Assembly: GCF_016811915.1 (NCBI RefSeq)
Contig: NZ_CP069127.1
Coordinates: 1,084,001 to 1,148,000 of the forward strand
Origin: Brevibacillus choshinensis
Lineage (GTDB): Bacteria; Bacillota; Bacilli; Brevibacillales; Brevibacillaceae
DNA: 64,000 bases
Direction: 5' to 3'
Below are positions 42,779 to 51,092 of the stretch, in pieces; the stretch's first letter is position 1, and every line of letters starts with the position of its first letter. A program made the translations under genes and the position numbers. The notes under the pieces were generated by a model. The model made no database searches. It saw only the letters and a list, made by a program, of their open reading frames with translations, and was not told the origin of the DNA.

Positions 42779-44569
42779 ATGGAAAAAACATTGCCGCAGA
42801 GTTGGGACCTGGAAGTGCTGTTTCCGGGCGGTAGCGAATCCGAACAATTTCGTTCGTTCCTCAGCGAACTGGAGAGCGATATCGCTGCGTTACAGGCAAA
42901 AGTAGGGCAAGCCGACCTTGGACTGCAGGAGAAAAAGACATTCGTGGAGGTTGTCGACAGCGTACAGGCTATCTCCGTGCGCACGAGACAAGCCGGGGCT
43001 TTTATTTCCTGCCTCACCGCTCAAAACATGAAGGACGAAGCAGCCAAAATGCTGGGGGGACGGGTGAAAACGATCTCCGCTTCATTTGGTTCGGCATTGA
43101 CCCGCTGGGAAGAGCAGCTGCTCAAAATCGATAAGGACAAGTGGGACGACTTGCTTGCAAGCGACGAGCTGGCTCCGATCGCCTTTCCCCTGAACGAACG
43201 CCGTCGCCGTGCACAGGAAAAGCTGTCGCCTGAACAGGAAGTGCTCGCGAACGATTTGGCTGTCGACGGATACCATGCGTGGCAGGATCTGTACAATGCG
43301 GTAGTCGGACGCATGACCATTGAGGTGGAGCTGGAAGGGGAGAGAAAGCAGCTGTCTGTCGGTCAAGCTTCCAATCTGATGAGCCACCCGGATCGGGCTG
43401 TCCGCAAGCAAGTGTTTGAAAAATGGCTGGAAGCATGGGGGAACGAGACGGAGCTGTGCGCGCAGGCCCTCAACCATTTGGGCGGTTTCCGTCTGGCGCT
43501 GTATCGTCACCGCGGCTGGGACTCGGTGCTGCGCGAGCCGCTCGATATCGGGCGCATGCAGGAGCAGACGCTCGATGCCATGTGGCAGGCGATCAACAAT
43601 CGCAAGGATCGTCTGGTTGCCTACCTGGAGCGCAAAGCCAAGCTGCTCGGCATCGAAAAGCTGAGCTGGTACGATGTTTCCGCGCCGGTGGGAAGCTCTC
43701 ACAAAAAGGTTTCCTATGATGAGGCGGCTGCGCTGATCGTACACAACTTCGATCGCTTCAATCCAAAGATGGCTGAATTCGCGCAGCAGGCATTCGATGA
43801 AGCGTGGATCGAAGCAGAGGATCGCCCTGGAAAACGCCCAGGCGGATTCTGCACGAGCTTCCCGGTGAGCAAGCAATCCCGCGTGTTCATGACCTATGCG
43901 GGTAATGCGAGCAACGTATCGACCCTCGCGCACGAGCTGGGCCATGCGTATCACCAGCAGGTCATGTGGGATCTCCCGCCGCTCGCCCAAAACTACGCGA
44001 TGAACGTAGCGGAGACGGCTTCGACGTTTGCGGAGATGATCTTGGCCGACGCCGCCGTGAAAAACGCCGCGAATGACGAAGAGCGACTGGTGCTGCTCGA
44101 AGACAAGCTGCAATCGGTCGTCGCGTTCTTCATGAACATCCAGGCTCGCTTCCTGTTCGAGAAAAACTTCTATGAACAGCGCAAAAACGGTCTGGTGAGC
44201 GCTGCCGATCTCGACCGGCTGATGACCGAAGCGCAGCAAGAGGCCTATGACGGTGCGTTGGAGGAATACGAGCCGCATTTCTGGGCTTCCAAGCTGCATT
44301 TCTATATCACGAGCTATCCGTTCTACAACTTCCCGTACACCTTTGGCTATTTGTTCAGCCTGAGCGTGTATGCACGCGCCCTCGCAGAAGGAGAGAGCTT
44401 CGCCGCAAAATACGATGCACTCCTGCAGGACACGGGTCGCCTGATGGTAGAAGACCTGGCGAAAACGCATCTCGGCGAGGACATGACCAAGGTGGAATTC
44501 TGGCAAGCTGCTGTAGATTTGGCTGTTGCCGATATCGATGAATTCCTGCGATTGACTGAGGAAGCGTAA
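42779..44569 (+). CDS. pepF: M3-family oligoendopeptidase F
   Basis: 596 residues. The zinc motif LAHELGHAYHQQ places H385, E386 and H389, with the third ligand in NVAETASTFAEM. It degrades short peptides in the cytoplasm. The ATG at 42779 follows GGGAGGG. Monocistronic, with its own terminator. The long antisense frame across it is a coding shadow. Confidence 0.93.
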   Translation: MEKTLPQSWDLEVLFPGGSESEQFRSFLSELESDIAALQAKVGQADLGLQEKKTFVEVVDSVQAISVRTRQAGAFISCLTAQNMKDEAAKMLGGRVKTISASFGSALTRWEEQLLKIDKDKWDDLLASDELAPIAFPLNERRRRAQEKLSPEQEVLANDLAVDGYHAWQDLYNAVVGRMTIEVELEGERKQLSVGQASNLMSHPDRAVRKQVFEKWLEAWGNETELCAQALNHLGGFRLALYRHRGWDSVLREPLDIGRMQEQTLDAMWQAINNRKDRLVAYLERKAKLLGIEKLSWYDVSAPVGSSHKKVSYDEAAALIVHNFDRFNPKMAEFAQQAFDEAWIEAEDRPGKRPGGFCTSFPVSKQSRVFMTYAGNASNVSTLAHELGHAYHQQVMWDLPPLAQNYAMNVAETASTFAEMILADAAVKNAANDEERLVLLEDKLQSVVAFFMNIQARFLFEKNFYEQRKNGLVSAADLDRLMTEAQQEAYDGALEEYEPHFWASKLHFYITSYPFYNFPYTFGYLFSLSVYARALAEGESFAAKYDALLQDTGRLMVEDLAKTHLGEDMTKVEFWQAAVDLAVADIDEFLRLTEEA

Positions 44570-44583
44570 GAGACATTTTTGAG

Positions 44584-44613
44584 AGCCTGTCACAGTAGTG
44601 GCAGGCTTTTTTG
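44584..44613 (+). terminator. Intrinsic terminator after pepF
   Basis: AGCCTGTCAC-AGTA-GTGGCAGGCT followed by TTTTTTG. Confidence 0.88.
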
Positions 44614-44764
44614 TCATTTGTATAGCTGTAGTGGAGAAGCTCCAATTTAACACAACGTGTGATGTGTACAATACCTTCGAACTTATTGAACTCTCAGATT
44701 TGATGCTTATTATCGTTGGAATAATATGGTATATTGATAAAATCTAAATGGAGGGGTGGACTCT

Positions 44765-44806
44765 TTGGCATTCACCAAAAAGCTGATGAGAGGTGATGAG
44801 TCATGA
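44765..44806 (+). CDS. Thirteen-residue leader ORF coupled to the zinc-ribbon gene
   Basis: A TTG at 44765 after GGAGGGGTGG opens MAFTKKLMRGDES; its TGA overlaps the ATG of the next gene (ATGA). The next gene also has its own GAGAGGTGATGAG site inside this ORF. Translation of the leader is plausible but unproven. Confidence 0.45.
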   Translation: MAFTKKLMRGDES

Positions 44807-45117
44807 AAGTACACAATTGTCCTTCGTGTAATACCTACAGTAAAGAATGTATAATCGTCATCCAGAATGCACCGCATCTTTCGGAAGAGAGTCTAAAGTG
44901 CGGGATCTGTTCCTGGAGCGGAAAGTGGTCGGAGATGGAAGTAAAAGAGTATGACATCCCATTCAACGAAGGGATTACCGACTATCATGTACTTCATTCA
45001 GATAAAGAGAGAATTACATATACGGGAGGTCTCTGCCCTCATTGTGGGGGAGATGATCCTTTATGCTGGTGCCAAACAATCTCGGTAATTGGAGCATCCT
45101 GCCCATTAAATTACTGA
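44803..45117 (+). CDS. Small cysteine-rich zinc-ribbon protein, unknown function
   Basis: 104 residues. Cys pairs CPSC (6-9), CGIC (33-36), CPHC (78-81) and a CWC (88-90) suggest one or two zinc ribbons around a central WSGKWSEMEVKEY strand. I recognise no named family. The local DNA (about 44620-45380) is visibly more AT-rich than its surroundings, which hints at acquired DNA. Confidence 0.7.
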   Translation: MKVHNCPSCNTYSKECIIVIQNAPHLSEESLKCGICSWSGKWSEMEVKEYDIPFNEGITDYHVLHSDKERITYTGGLCPHCGGDDPLCWCQTISVIGASCPLNY

Positions 45118-45159
45118 CGTATTCTAAATACACCGTCAATAATAAGAGGAGGAGATTGG

Positions 45160-45237
45160 TTGAGAAAAAGTATCTTCTGGATCATACTTGGAGACACCAC
45201 GATTCGGACAGAAAATATTAGATTGAACAACAAGTAG
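45160..45237 (+). CDS. Possible 25-residue small ORF
   Basis: A TTG 4-5 nt after AGAGGAGGAGATT opens MRKSIFWIILGDTTIRTENI, ending RLNNK. A hydrophobic start and a very strong ribosome site make it plausible, either as a small peptide gene or as the remnant of a longer gene. It is in the same AT-rich patch as the zinc-ribbon gene. Confidence 0.4.
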   Translation: MRKSIFWIILGDTTIRTENIRLNNK

Positions 45238-45447
45238 GATAAAAACGAATTTAAAGCGTAATTCTTATGCCGCTTCCATAATGAAGACGGTTTTTTTTGT
45301 GCATAGCCCCTATTCATAAAAAAATCGTTAAGTTCCCCCGCGCAATCTTCGGAAAACCTTTACCTGCGATTCATCGAATGAAAGTCATCTGTGAGTACAG
45401 TGAAAGGGAAAGGATCGCTTTGCCACGATAGCAAAGGGGGAGATCGA

Positions 45448-46224
45448 ATGGTGCACGCAGCGAAGAAGGTTGAGCAACGTCAAGTATCTCTTGCAGTGAA
45501 ACTGGCTGATTGCGAGGCGGAACGCCAGCAAGTATGGAAGCTTCGTTACGGTGCCTTTATCGAAGAGGCCGGTCTGGCCGACGAAGCCATGGACCAAAGG
45601 CAGATGCTGGATCAGGATCGATTTGATGACTGGTGCGATCATTTGATAGTCAAAGAAGAAGAATCCGGACGCGTCGTGGGCACGTACCGCCTCTTGCCAG
45701 GAAAGAAAGCAGAGGCCAACGGAGGCTTTTACTCGGAAACCATGTTCGATCTCAGCCATTCCCTTCTGCCGCGCACGCGGGTGCTCGAGCTCGGGCGAAG
45801 CTGCGTAGATCCCGATTACCGCAATGGCAGGGTCATTCAGCTGCTGTGGGAAGGGATCGCGGACTATGTCAATGCGCACGGCTATGACTATCTCGTCGGC
45901 TGCGCCAGTTTGCGCGAGACCAATATCGAGCGTCTCAGTCGAATTCATGCCCCGCTTCAACGCTTTTCCTTTCTGACGGATCGCTACCTCGTTTATCCTC
46001 ATCCGGTTTCTCGTCTGGCCGGGCTGCGCCCCATCCAAACCGAAGAGTCCCTCAAGGAGTTGTACCGTCTCCTGCCCCCATTGATGAAAGGCTATCTCTG
46101 GCTAGGGGCCCAGTTCGCAGAGGAGCCTGCCTACGATCCCATCCTCAGGAGCATCGATTACTTTGTCGTCTTGGAGCAAAAACAAATAACGGAAAAATAC
46201 CGCCGTCGGTTTATGGAGCGCTGA
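45448..46224 (+). CDS. GNAT-family N-acyltransferase (OlsB/hemolysin-like)
   Basis: 258 residues from the ATG at 45448, after AAAGGGGGAG. WKLRYGAFIEEAGLAD, VGTYRLLPGKKA and VLELGRSCVDPDYRNGRVI match the Acetyltransf_5 group that includes OlsB, which N-acylates ornithine to lyso-ornithine lipid, and acyl-homoserine-lactone-synthase-like folds. The next gene encodes an acyltransferase 25 bp away, the order expected for an aminolipid pathway. Confidence 0.8.
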   Translation: MVHAAKKVEQRQVSLAVKLADCEAERQQVWKLRYGAFIEEAGLADEAMDQRQMLDQDRFDDWCDHLIVKEEESGRVVGTYRLLPGKKAEANGGFYSETMFDLSHSLLPRTRVLELGRSCVDPDYRNGRVIQLLWEGIADYVNAHGYDYLVGCASLRETNIERLSRIHAPLQRFSFLTDRYLVYPHPVSRLAGLRPIQTEESLKELYRLLPPLMKGYLWLGAQFAEEPAYDPILRSIDYFVVLEQKQITEKYRRRFMER

Positions 46225-46250
46225 ATGAAACCGGGAGAGGGTGGGTGCGC

Positions 46251-47159
46251 ATGTACCGCTGGATTGGCTGGGTGACATCTCCCAAGCGGGCTCGCTTGCT
46301 CGGGAGAATTCTCACCGGAATCCCAAAGCCCTTTTTGCTGGCGCTCTTTTCGCTGGCTGCCCATTTATTGGCCCGATTTGGCGGCCAGGTCAGTCAGCGT
46401 ATCAAGGACAATATGACTGCTGTCTTGGGGAAAAATGCGCCGGTTGAACACTTGCGCAGACAATATTTTTATCAGGTGTGCCTGACTCTCTACGAGCTGC
46501 TGTTTGTCAGCATGCGCTTGCCCAGTCAGGGAGAAAAGCGCTTTTGCTTAACAGGAGAGAAGCACTTGCAGTCAGCCCTCGGAGCGGGCAGGGGAGCGAT
46601 CTTGTATGCGCCTCATATGGGAAACTTCTTTTTCGCCTATTGGCTGCTCAGCCAGCGCTATCCTTGCCTGGCAGTCGTAACCGCACGGAGTGAAGAGCTG
46701 CGGCCGCTGTACCTCATGATGCAGGAGCTGGGCTGTACAGGACTGGACTATGACGAGACGCCGCCCTTGCTTTTGCTGAAGAAACTGCGAAAGCACCTGT
46801 CACAAAACGGCGTGGTCTTTTTGCTCGGAGACTTTTCGCGGCCGGGATTTCCGGCGGGCAGCCTGTTTGGAAGGAAGACGCCTCTTCCGCACGGCGCAGC
46901 GTCGCTGGCTTTGCATGGAAAGGCTACCGTCATCCCGTTTTACTGCCGGCGCCTGAAGGGCTTCACTCATCTATGTGTGTTCCAGCCGCCACTCCTGCTG
47001 CATGAGCAGTTTCGAACCGACCAGGTGGCGGAAGCGATGGAGCAGCTCTATCCGTTTTTGGAGGATTTCGTGAGAGCAGTACCAGAACAATGGTTGTATT
47101 GGTTTAATGTGGACGAAAGATGGACGACTGAGGAGCACAGTTCGGAGGAGGTATCATGA
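46251..47159 (+). CDS. LpxL/HtrB-like lysophospholipid acyltransferase
   Basis: 302 residues from the ATG at 46251 (a GTG at 46245 is possible). The N-terminal hydrophobic segment is followed by YAPHMGNFFFAYWLLSQRYP, the HxxxxD/E acyltransferase motif region; the acidic residue is replaced by Phe, which is unusual. VVFLLGDFSRPG and the C-terminal EQWLYWFNVDERW match the family. It would be membrane-associated. Paired with the GNAT gene, it could complete an OlsB-OlsA-like route. Its stop overlaps the next start. Confidence 0.78.
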   Translation: MYRWIGWVTSPKRARLLGRILTGIPKPFLLALFSLAAHLLARFGGQVSQRIKDNMTAVLGKNAPVEHLRRQYFYQVCLTLYELLFVSMRLPSQGEKRFCLTGEKHLQSALGAGRGAILYAPHMGNFFFAYWLLSQRYPCLAVVTARSEELRPLYLMMQELGCTGLDYDETPPLLLLKKLRKHLSQNGVVFLLGDFSRPGFPAGSLFGRKTPLPHGAASLALHGKATVIPFYCRRLKGFTHLCVFQPPLLLHEQFRTDQVAEAMEQLYPFLEDFVRAVPEQWLYWFNVDERWTTEEHSSEEVS

Positions 47160-48121
47160 TGGACACAGGCAGCCATCTCTTGTTGGGCGTTACATTGGCT
47201 GGTTTGGCACAGGCAACAGGACTTGTCGGGAATGATCCAGGATTGAGCCAAGCTCTCATGATGGCCACGGTCGCAGGATCGCATGCTCCCGATTTTGATA
47301 CGGTAGTGAGATTGCGCGGCATTACCTCCTATATTCGCTTTCATCGGGGGATTACTCATTCCATCCCCGCCTTATTCCTTTGGCCGCTAATCATCAGCCT
47401 CCCGCTGGCTTGGGGATTTGATGTCTTGGGGCACTTCGGGCTTCTTTATTTCTGGACGTGGATCGCGGTTGTCTTCCATGTCTTTCTCGATATGTTCAAT
47501 GCGTACGGGGTCCAATGCCTACGTCCGCTGAATCGACGATGGATCCATCTGGATGTACTTGCGATCTTTGAACCGTTTCTGTTTGTGCTGCATGCAGCAG
47601 CGGCCGTATGGTGGCTGGGATTTGGGGGAGAGGCGGCGCTTCTCTTTCCAGCTGCTTATGGCATCACCCTGCTGTACATCAGCGGGCGCGCGTGGCAGCA
47701 TGCTCGCTTGGTCAAGCGAGTCGCAGCGGTGCTCAAGATGAGGGGCGTATATCATGTGATCCCGAGCTTTCATCCGTTTCACTGGCGGTTTGTCGTGGAG
47801 ACAGACGAGCGGTTTTACACCGGCAAGCTTGAGTACACCCACGTGATTTTGCAGGAGATGTACCCCAAGCAGCAGCGGGATGACATCATCCAGGCGACGG
47901 TCGGCGTGGACGGCGTTCGGGCGTTTCTCGGTTTTGCCCAGCGCATCCACGTCACTTGGAAGGAGTGCCAAGACGGCTATGAAGTCGTTTGGAGCGACGT
48001 ACGCTTCTGGTACAACTGCAAGCTGCCTTTTGGCGTAGACGTACGGCTCGACAGGGATCTCAAGGTCGTTCATCATCGCTTGGGCTGGCGAAAAAAAGCG
48101 TGGGACCCCCCGTTTGTATAG
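47159..48121 (+). CDS. YfhP-like membrane metal-dependent hydrolase
   Basis: 320 residues from the ATG at 47159, 7 nt after GGAGG (47156 is the alternative). MDTGSHLLLG, HAPDFDTVVRL, RFHRGITHSIP and HVFLDMFNAYG supply the conserved His/Asp set of this family, with four or five membrane segments and a soluble C-terminal half. B. subtilis YfhP is about the same length. Third gene of the acyltransferase operon by overlap; its biochemical role is unclear. Confidence 0.85.
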   Translation: MDTGSHLLLGVTLAGLAQATGLVGNDPGLSQALMMATVAGSHAPDFDTVVRLRGITSYIRFHRGITHSIPALFLWPLIISLPLAWGFDVLGHFGLLYFWTWIAVVFHVFLDMFNAYGVQCLRPLNRRWIHLDVLAIFEPFLFVLHAAAAVWWLGFGGEAALLFPAAYGITLLYISGRAWQHARLVKRVAAVLKMRGVYHVIPSFHPFHWRFVVETDERFYTGKLEYTHVILQEMYPKQQRDDIIQATVGVDGVRAFLGFAQRIHVTWKECQDGYEVVWSDVRFWYNCKLPFGVDVRLDRDLKVVHHRLGWRKKAWDPPFV

Positions 48122-48154
48122 GGGATCCCACTGCTGGAGACATACATGTAGCGA

Positions 48155-49045
48155 TCAACGGGAATAGGCTGGGAACAGCTCTTTCAGCTCTTGCTGCAGT
48201 CCTTGGCTGATCGGACTCATTGGCAGACGCAGTGTGTCGGAAGCCAGGATGCCTTGCTGGGTCAAAATCCACTTGATCGGTGCAGGGTTCGACTCCTGGA
48301 AGAGCTTTTGAATCATCGGAACCAGAGAGTCAAAGAGCTGCTGGGCCTGATCATATTCGCCTTGTTTGGCAAGCTCATATACGCGAACAAAGCTCTCGGT
48401 CTGAATCATGGAAGAGGCCAAAATGCCTCCTGTAGCTCCGTGCTGCAGCATGGACAGAAATAGGGCGTCATCTCCGCACAGGACGGGTTTCGTATCTCCT
48501 TTGGTAAGTTCGTTCAGGAGATCGAGACTGCCTGTGCTGTCTTTTATGCCGATCACGCCATCCAGATCCAGAACAGCTTTGATCGTATCCGCAGCCAAGC
48601 GAAGACCGGTGCGGTGGGGAATTTCGTAAGCGATCACGGGAACGCCCACTTGGGCAGCCCGGCGGTAATGTTCGATGACGCCTGCTTGCGGTGGTCGGTT
48701 GTAGTAAGGGGTAACGACGAGTACCGCATCCGCATCCAGTTCTCCTGCCAGCTCCGTCCGTTTTACGGTGGAGGCGGTGCTGTTGGTACCGGTGCCGATG
48801 ATGAGAGGAAGCTGCTTGCCGCTGTCGCGGAGCACTTCTTTGGTGACTTGGACGAGCTGCGCTACTTCTTCCCAGGATACGGTCGGAGATTCGCCTGTCG
48901 TCCCGTTGACGATGATGCCCTGGATGTCATGGCGGAGCAGCTCCTGCACATGCTTGCGGTATGAATCCAGATCCAGCTCTTCATTTGGCAGGAAAGGCGT
49001 AATGACTGGAGCGTAAATTCCGTGCAAATCGCGTTCTTGTAACAA
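48155..49045 (-). CDS. Dihydrodipicolinate synthase-family aldolase (DapA-like)
   Basis: 296 residues. NGTTGESPT (47-55), the Tyr in TPYYNRPPQ, and the Schiff-base Lys in GVIGIKDSTG are all present, as in true DapA. It condenses pyruvate with aspartate semialdehyde or acts on a related aldehyde. The start is a TTG at 49045, 9 nt after GGGAGG. It is divergent from a LysR regulator rather than in a lysine operon, so a specialised role is possible. Confidence 0.87.
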   Translation of the reverse strand: MLQERDLHGIYAPVITPFLPNEELDLDSYRKHVQELLRHDIQGIIVNGTTGESPTVSWEEVAQLVQVTKEVLRDSGKQLPLIIGTGTNSTASTVKRTELAGELDADAVLVVTPYYNRPPQAGVIEHYRRAAQVGVPVIAYEIPHRTGLRLAADTIKAVLDLDGVIGIKDSTGSLDLLNELTKGDTKPVLCGDDALFLSMLQHGATGGILASSMIQTESFVRVYELAKQGEYDQAQQLFDSLVPMIQKLFQESNPAPIKWILTQQGILASDTLRLPMSPISQGLQQELKELFPAYSR

Positions 49046-49106
49046 GGTGGTATTCCTCCCCGATATTCTTGATGTTCGTACTTTACCATGGCATTCGATA
49101 TCAGTG

Positions 49107-49126
49107 TTATCTATAATAAGTGATAA
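49107..49126. promoter_or_regulatory. LysR-type binding site between dapA-like and lysR genes
   Basis: TTATC-TATAATAAGT-GATAA is an inverted repeat of LysR form (T-N11-A class) in the 112-bp divergent region, centred about 40 bp from the lysR start. Confidence 0.5.
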
Positions 49127-49157
49127 GTAATATCAATAATTTTGAAGTGGTGACTAT

Positions 49158-50024
49158 ATGGATCTCACCTATTTTCAGACATTTCGCGAGGTTGCCTTCC
49201 ATCAGAGTTTTACGAAAGCCGCAGGAGAGCTGGGATATGCCCAATCCAGCGTGACGATGCAGATTCAAAAGCTGGAGCAAGCATACGGGGTCAAGCTGTT
49301 TGAACGGTACGGCAAAAGCCTGCGCCTGACTTCCGCAGGGGAAGAGCTTTTGAAAATTGCGGTGCAAATGCTGGGTCTGTACCAGCAGTCAAAGGAAACG
49401 CTCACCCTTCAGGGAGGGGGGACGCTCACGATCGGCACCATTGACTCCTTGGCTTCCTACTATCTTCCGGCGTTGATCCAGCATCTTCGCCAGAAATATC
49501 CCACGCTGACGATCCGGCTGCATCCCGATCGGGAGACGGCCATTGTCGAGAAAGTAAAGGAAGGCGATTACGATATCGGGCTGCTCTTGGAAAGCAAGCC
49601 ATCGGATCCTTCCCTCGAGTGGGTGAAAATCAGAGAAGAGCCGCTGGAGCTGCTGGCGAGCCCCGATCATCCGCTTTCTGCGATGCCTTCCATCGCGCTC
49701 GAGCAGCTATGCGACGTGGAGTGGATCATGACGGAGGCCAGCTGCAACTACAGGATCATGCTGGAGCGGGTTCTGCAGGAGCACCGGATTCCGTACCGGG
49801 TCGGTCTGGAGCTGGGGAATCCAGAAGCGATCAAGCGCTGCTTGATGACCGGCTCGGGAATCGCTTTGCTGCCGCGCATGGCTGCAGATGAAGAAATCCA
49901 GCGGGGGGAATTGACGGCGCTTCCCTTTAGCCATCCGGACATTCGGTTGGATTTGCAAATGATCATGCGGCCGAAAAAGTGGATGTCGCATTCCCTCCAG
50001 GATTTTATCGAGCTGCTGCATTGA
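49158..50024 (+). CDS. LysR-type transcriptional regulator
   Basis: 288 residues. HTH residues 1-60 (TYFQTFREVAFHQSFTKAAG, SSVTMQIQKLEQAYG) and an effector domain from about 88. It is divergent from the DapA-like gene and probably controls it through the TTATC/GATAA repeat. The effector domain resembles CysL/CbbR-type members; the ligand is unknown. Confidence 0.88.
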   Translation: MDLTYFQTFREVAFHQSFTKAAGELGYAQSSVTMQIQKLEQAYGVKLFERYGKSLRLTSAGEELLKIAVQMLGLYQQSKETLTLQGGGTLTIGTIDSLASYYLPALIQHLRQKYPTLTIRLHPDRETAIVEKVKEGDYDIGLLLESKPSDPSLEWVKIREEPLELLASPDHPLSAMPSIALEQLCDVEWIMTEASCNYRIMLERVLQEHRIPYRVGLELGNPEAIKRCLMTGSGIALLPRMAADEEIQRGELTALPFSHPDIRLDLQMIMRPKKWMSHSLQDFIELLH

Positions 50025-50042
50025 TACAGGACAAAGCCAGTC

Positions 50043-50088
50043 TGACATTCTCCGTGTCGGTACTGGCTTCATTTATTTTTTATCCAAA
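50043..50088 (+). terminator. Intrinsic terminator after lysR
   Basis: AGCCAGT-CTGACATTCTCCGTGTCGGT-ACTGGCT with ATTTATTTTT downstream. Confidence 0.7.
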
Positions 50089-50162
50089 AACGATAGGGAT
50101 GACTCTATACGTGGACGGAGGGATATGGTAAGATAAAACAAAAAATGTTCGATGGTGATCGA

Positions 50163-51092
50163 ATGCAAAACTACTATTCAATAAAAATCGAATGCTCTTC
50201 CGCGTACGAATGCATCATGAGCCTGTATGCGTACATTCATGAGAAGGAGCGAAAACACTTTCAGCTCGGAAGCGAGTGGAAGAGAGAAGCCATGGGGATG
50301 CTGCCGGCAGCGTTTGCCCAGGAGCTGGAGGATGAGCGCTGGGAGGTCCTGCATCGCCTGGTTCTGCTCGTCGCGCATGCACCGAAAAAGGAGACGGTCG
50401 AAGAATTTCTCTCCTGGCTGCAGGAGATTCCGGCGGGGGAGATCTATGAGCGTTTGGCTCCGTGGGTCGACAGCATTCCGCTGAATTTGGGAGAGATCCG
50501 CGACCACAGCCTATCTTTGCTCACGCGCTGGAATGAGCATTACTTTTCCAAGCTGGAACCTTCCATGATGAAACGCCTCGAGGAGAATGCCCGACAGATG
50601 GCAGCACAAATAGGACATACGACACCGATGGAGCTGGTCGATCGAGCGACAAATGGAATATGGATCGAGCCAATGGCAGATTTGCAGGAGGTCGTGCTCA
50701 TTCCCCAATACCATTGTGCGCCGACCGTCGTGCTCGATTTCTATCGGGGGATGGCTACGTGTCTGTACCCCGTGGGCGACGCGGCCAGGGAGAAGAGAGA
50801 GCCGCTGCTGGAGCTGCTGCCCCAGGCGCAATGTCTCGCGGATGAAAAGAGGCTTCTGCTCTTGCGGCTGCTGGCACAAAGATCATGCACCCTGACTGAG
50901 CTGCAGCAGCACGTGGGACTCGCGAAAAGCACTGTCCACCACCATGTCACGGCACTGCGGAGAGCCGGGCTGATCCGGGCCCATTACGTGGGGACGACGA
51001 CGGTTTCCTACTACAGCTTGCGGGACTCCTTTATCGAGAGGATGCCGCAGCTGCTCCGGGACTTTTTGGAAAGCGGGGAGCGAGAAGCATGA
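50163..51092 (+). CDS. ArsR-type winged-helix regulator with a long N-terminal domain
   Basis: 309 residues from the ATG at 50163 (an ATG at 50145 is the alternative; neither has a strong ribosome site). The C-terminal 80 residues are the winged helix (RLLLLRLLAQRSCTLTELQQ, GLAKSTVHHHVTALRRAGLI); the N-terminal 220 residues are of the DUF5937-like sensing type. The stop overlaps the MFS gene start by 4 bp, so it probably controls that pump. Confidence 0.82.
   Translation: MQNYYSIKIECSSAYECIMSLYAYIHEKERKHFQLGSEWKREAMGMLPAAFAQELEDERWEVLHRLVLLVAHAPKKETVEEFLSWLQEIPAGEIYERLAPWVDSIPLNLGEIRDHSLSLLTRWNEHYFSKLEPSMMKRLEENARQMAAQIGHTTPMELVDRATNGIWIEPMADLQEVVLIPQYHCAPTVVLDFYRGMATCLYPVGDAAREKREPLLELLPQAQCLADEKRLLLLRLLAQRSCTLTELQQHVGLAKSTVHHHVTALRRAGLIRAHYVGTTTVSYYSLRDSFIERMPQLLRDFLESGEREA

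Noticed and set aside
43082..44671. 529-codon open frame on the minus strand across pepF
   Set aside because: It mirrors the well-supported pepF gene, has no family motif or ribosome site, and is the usual antisense shadow of codon bias.
45111..45317. 68-codon minus-strand ORF
   Set aside because: Low-complexity hydrophobic sequence without a ribosome site, opposite a better-started small ORF.
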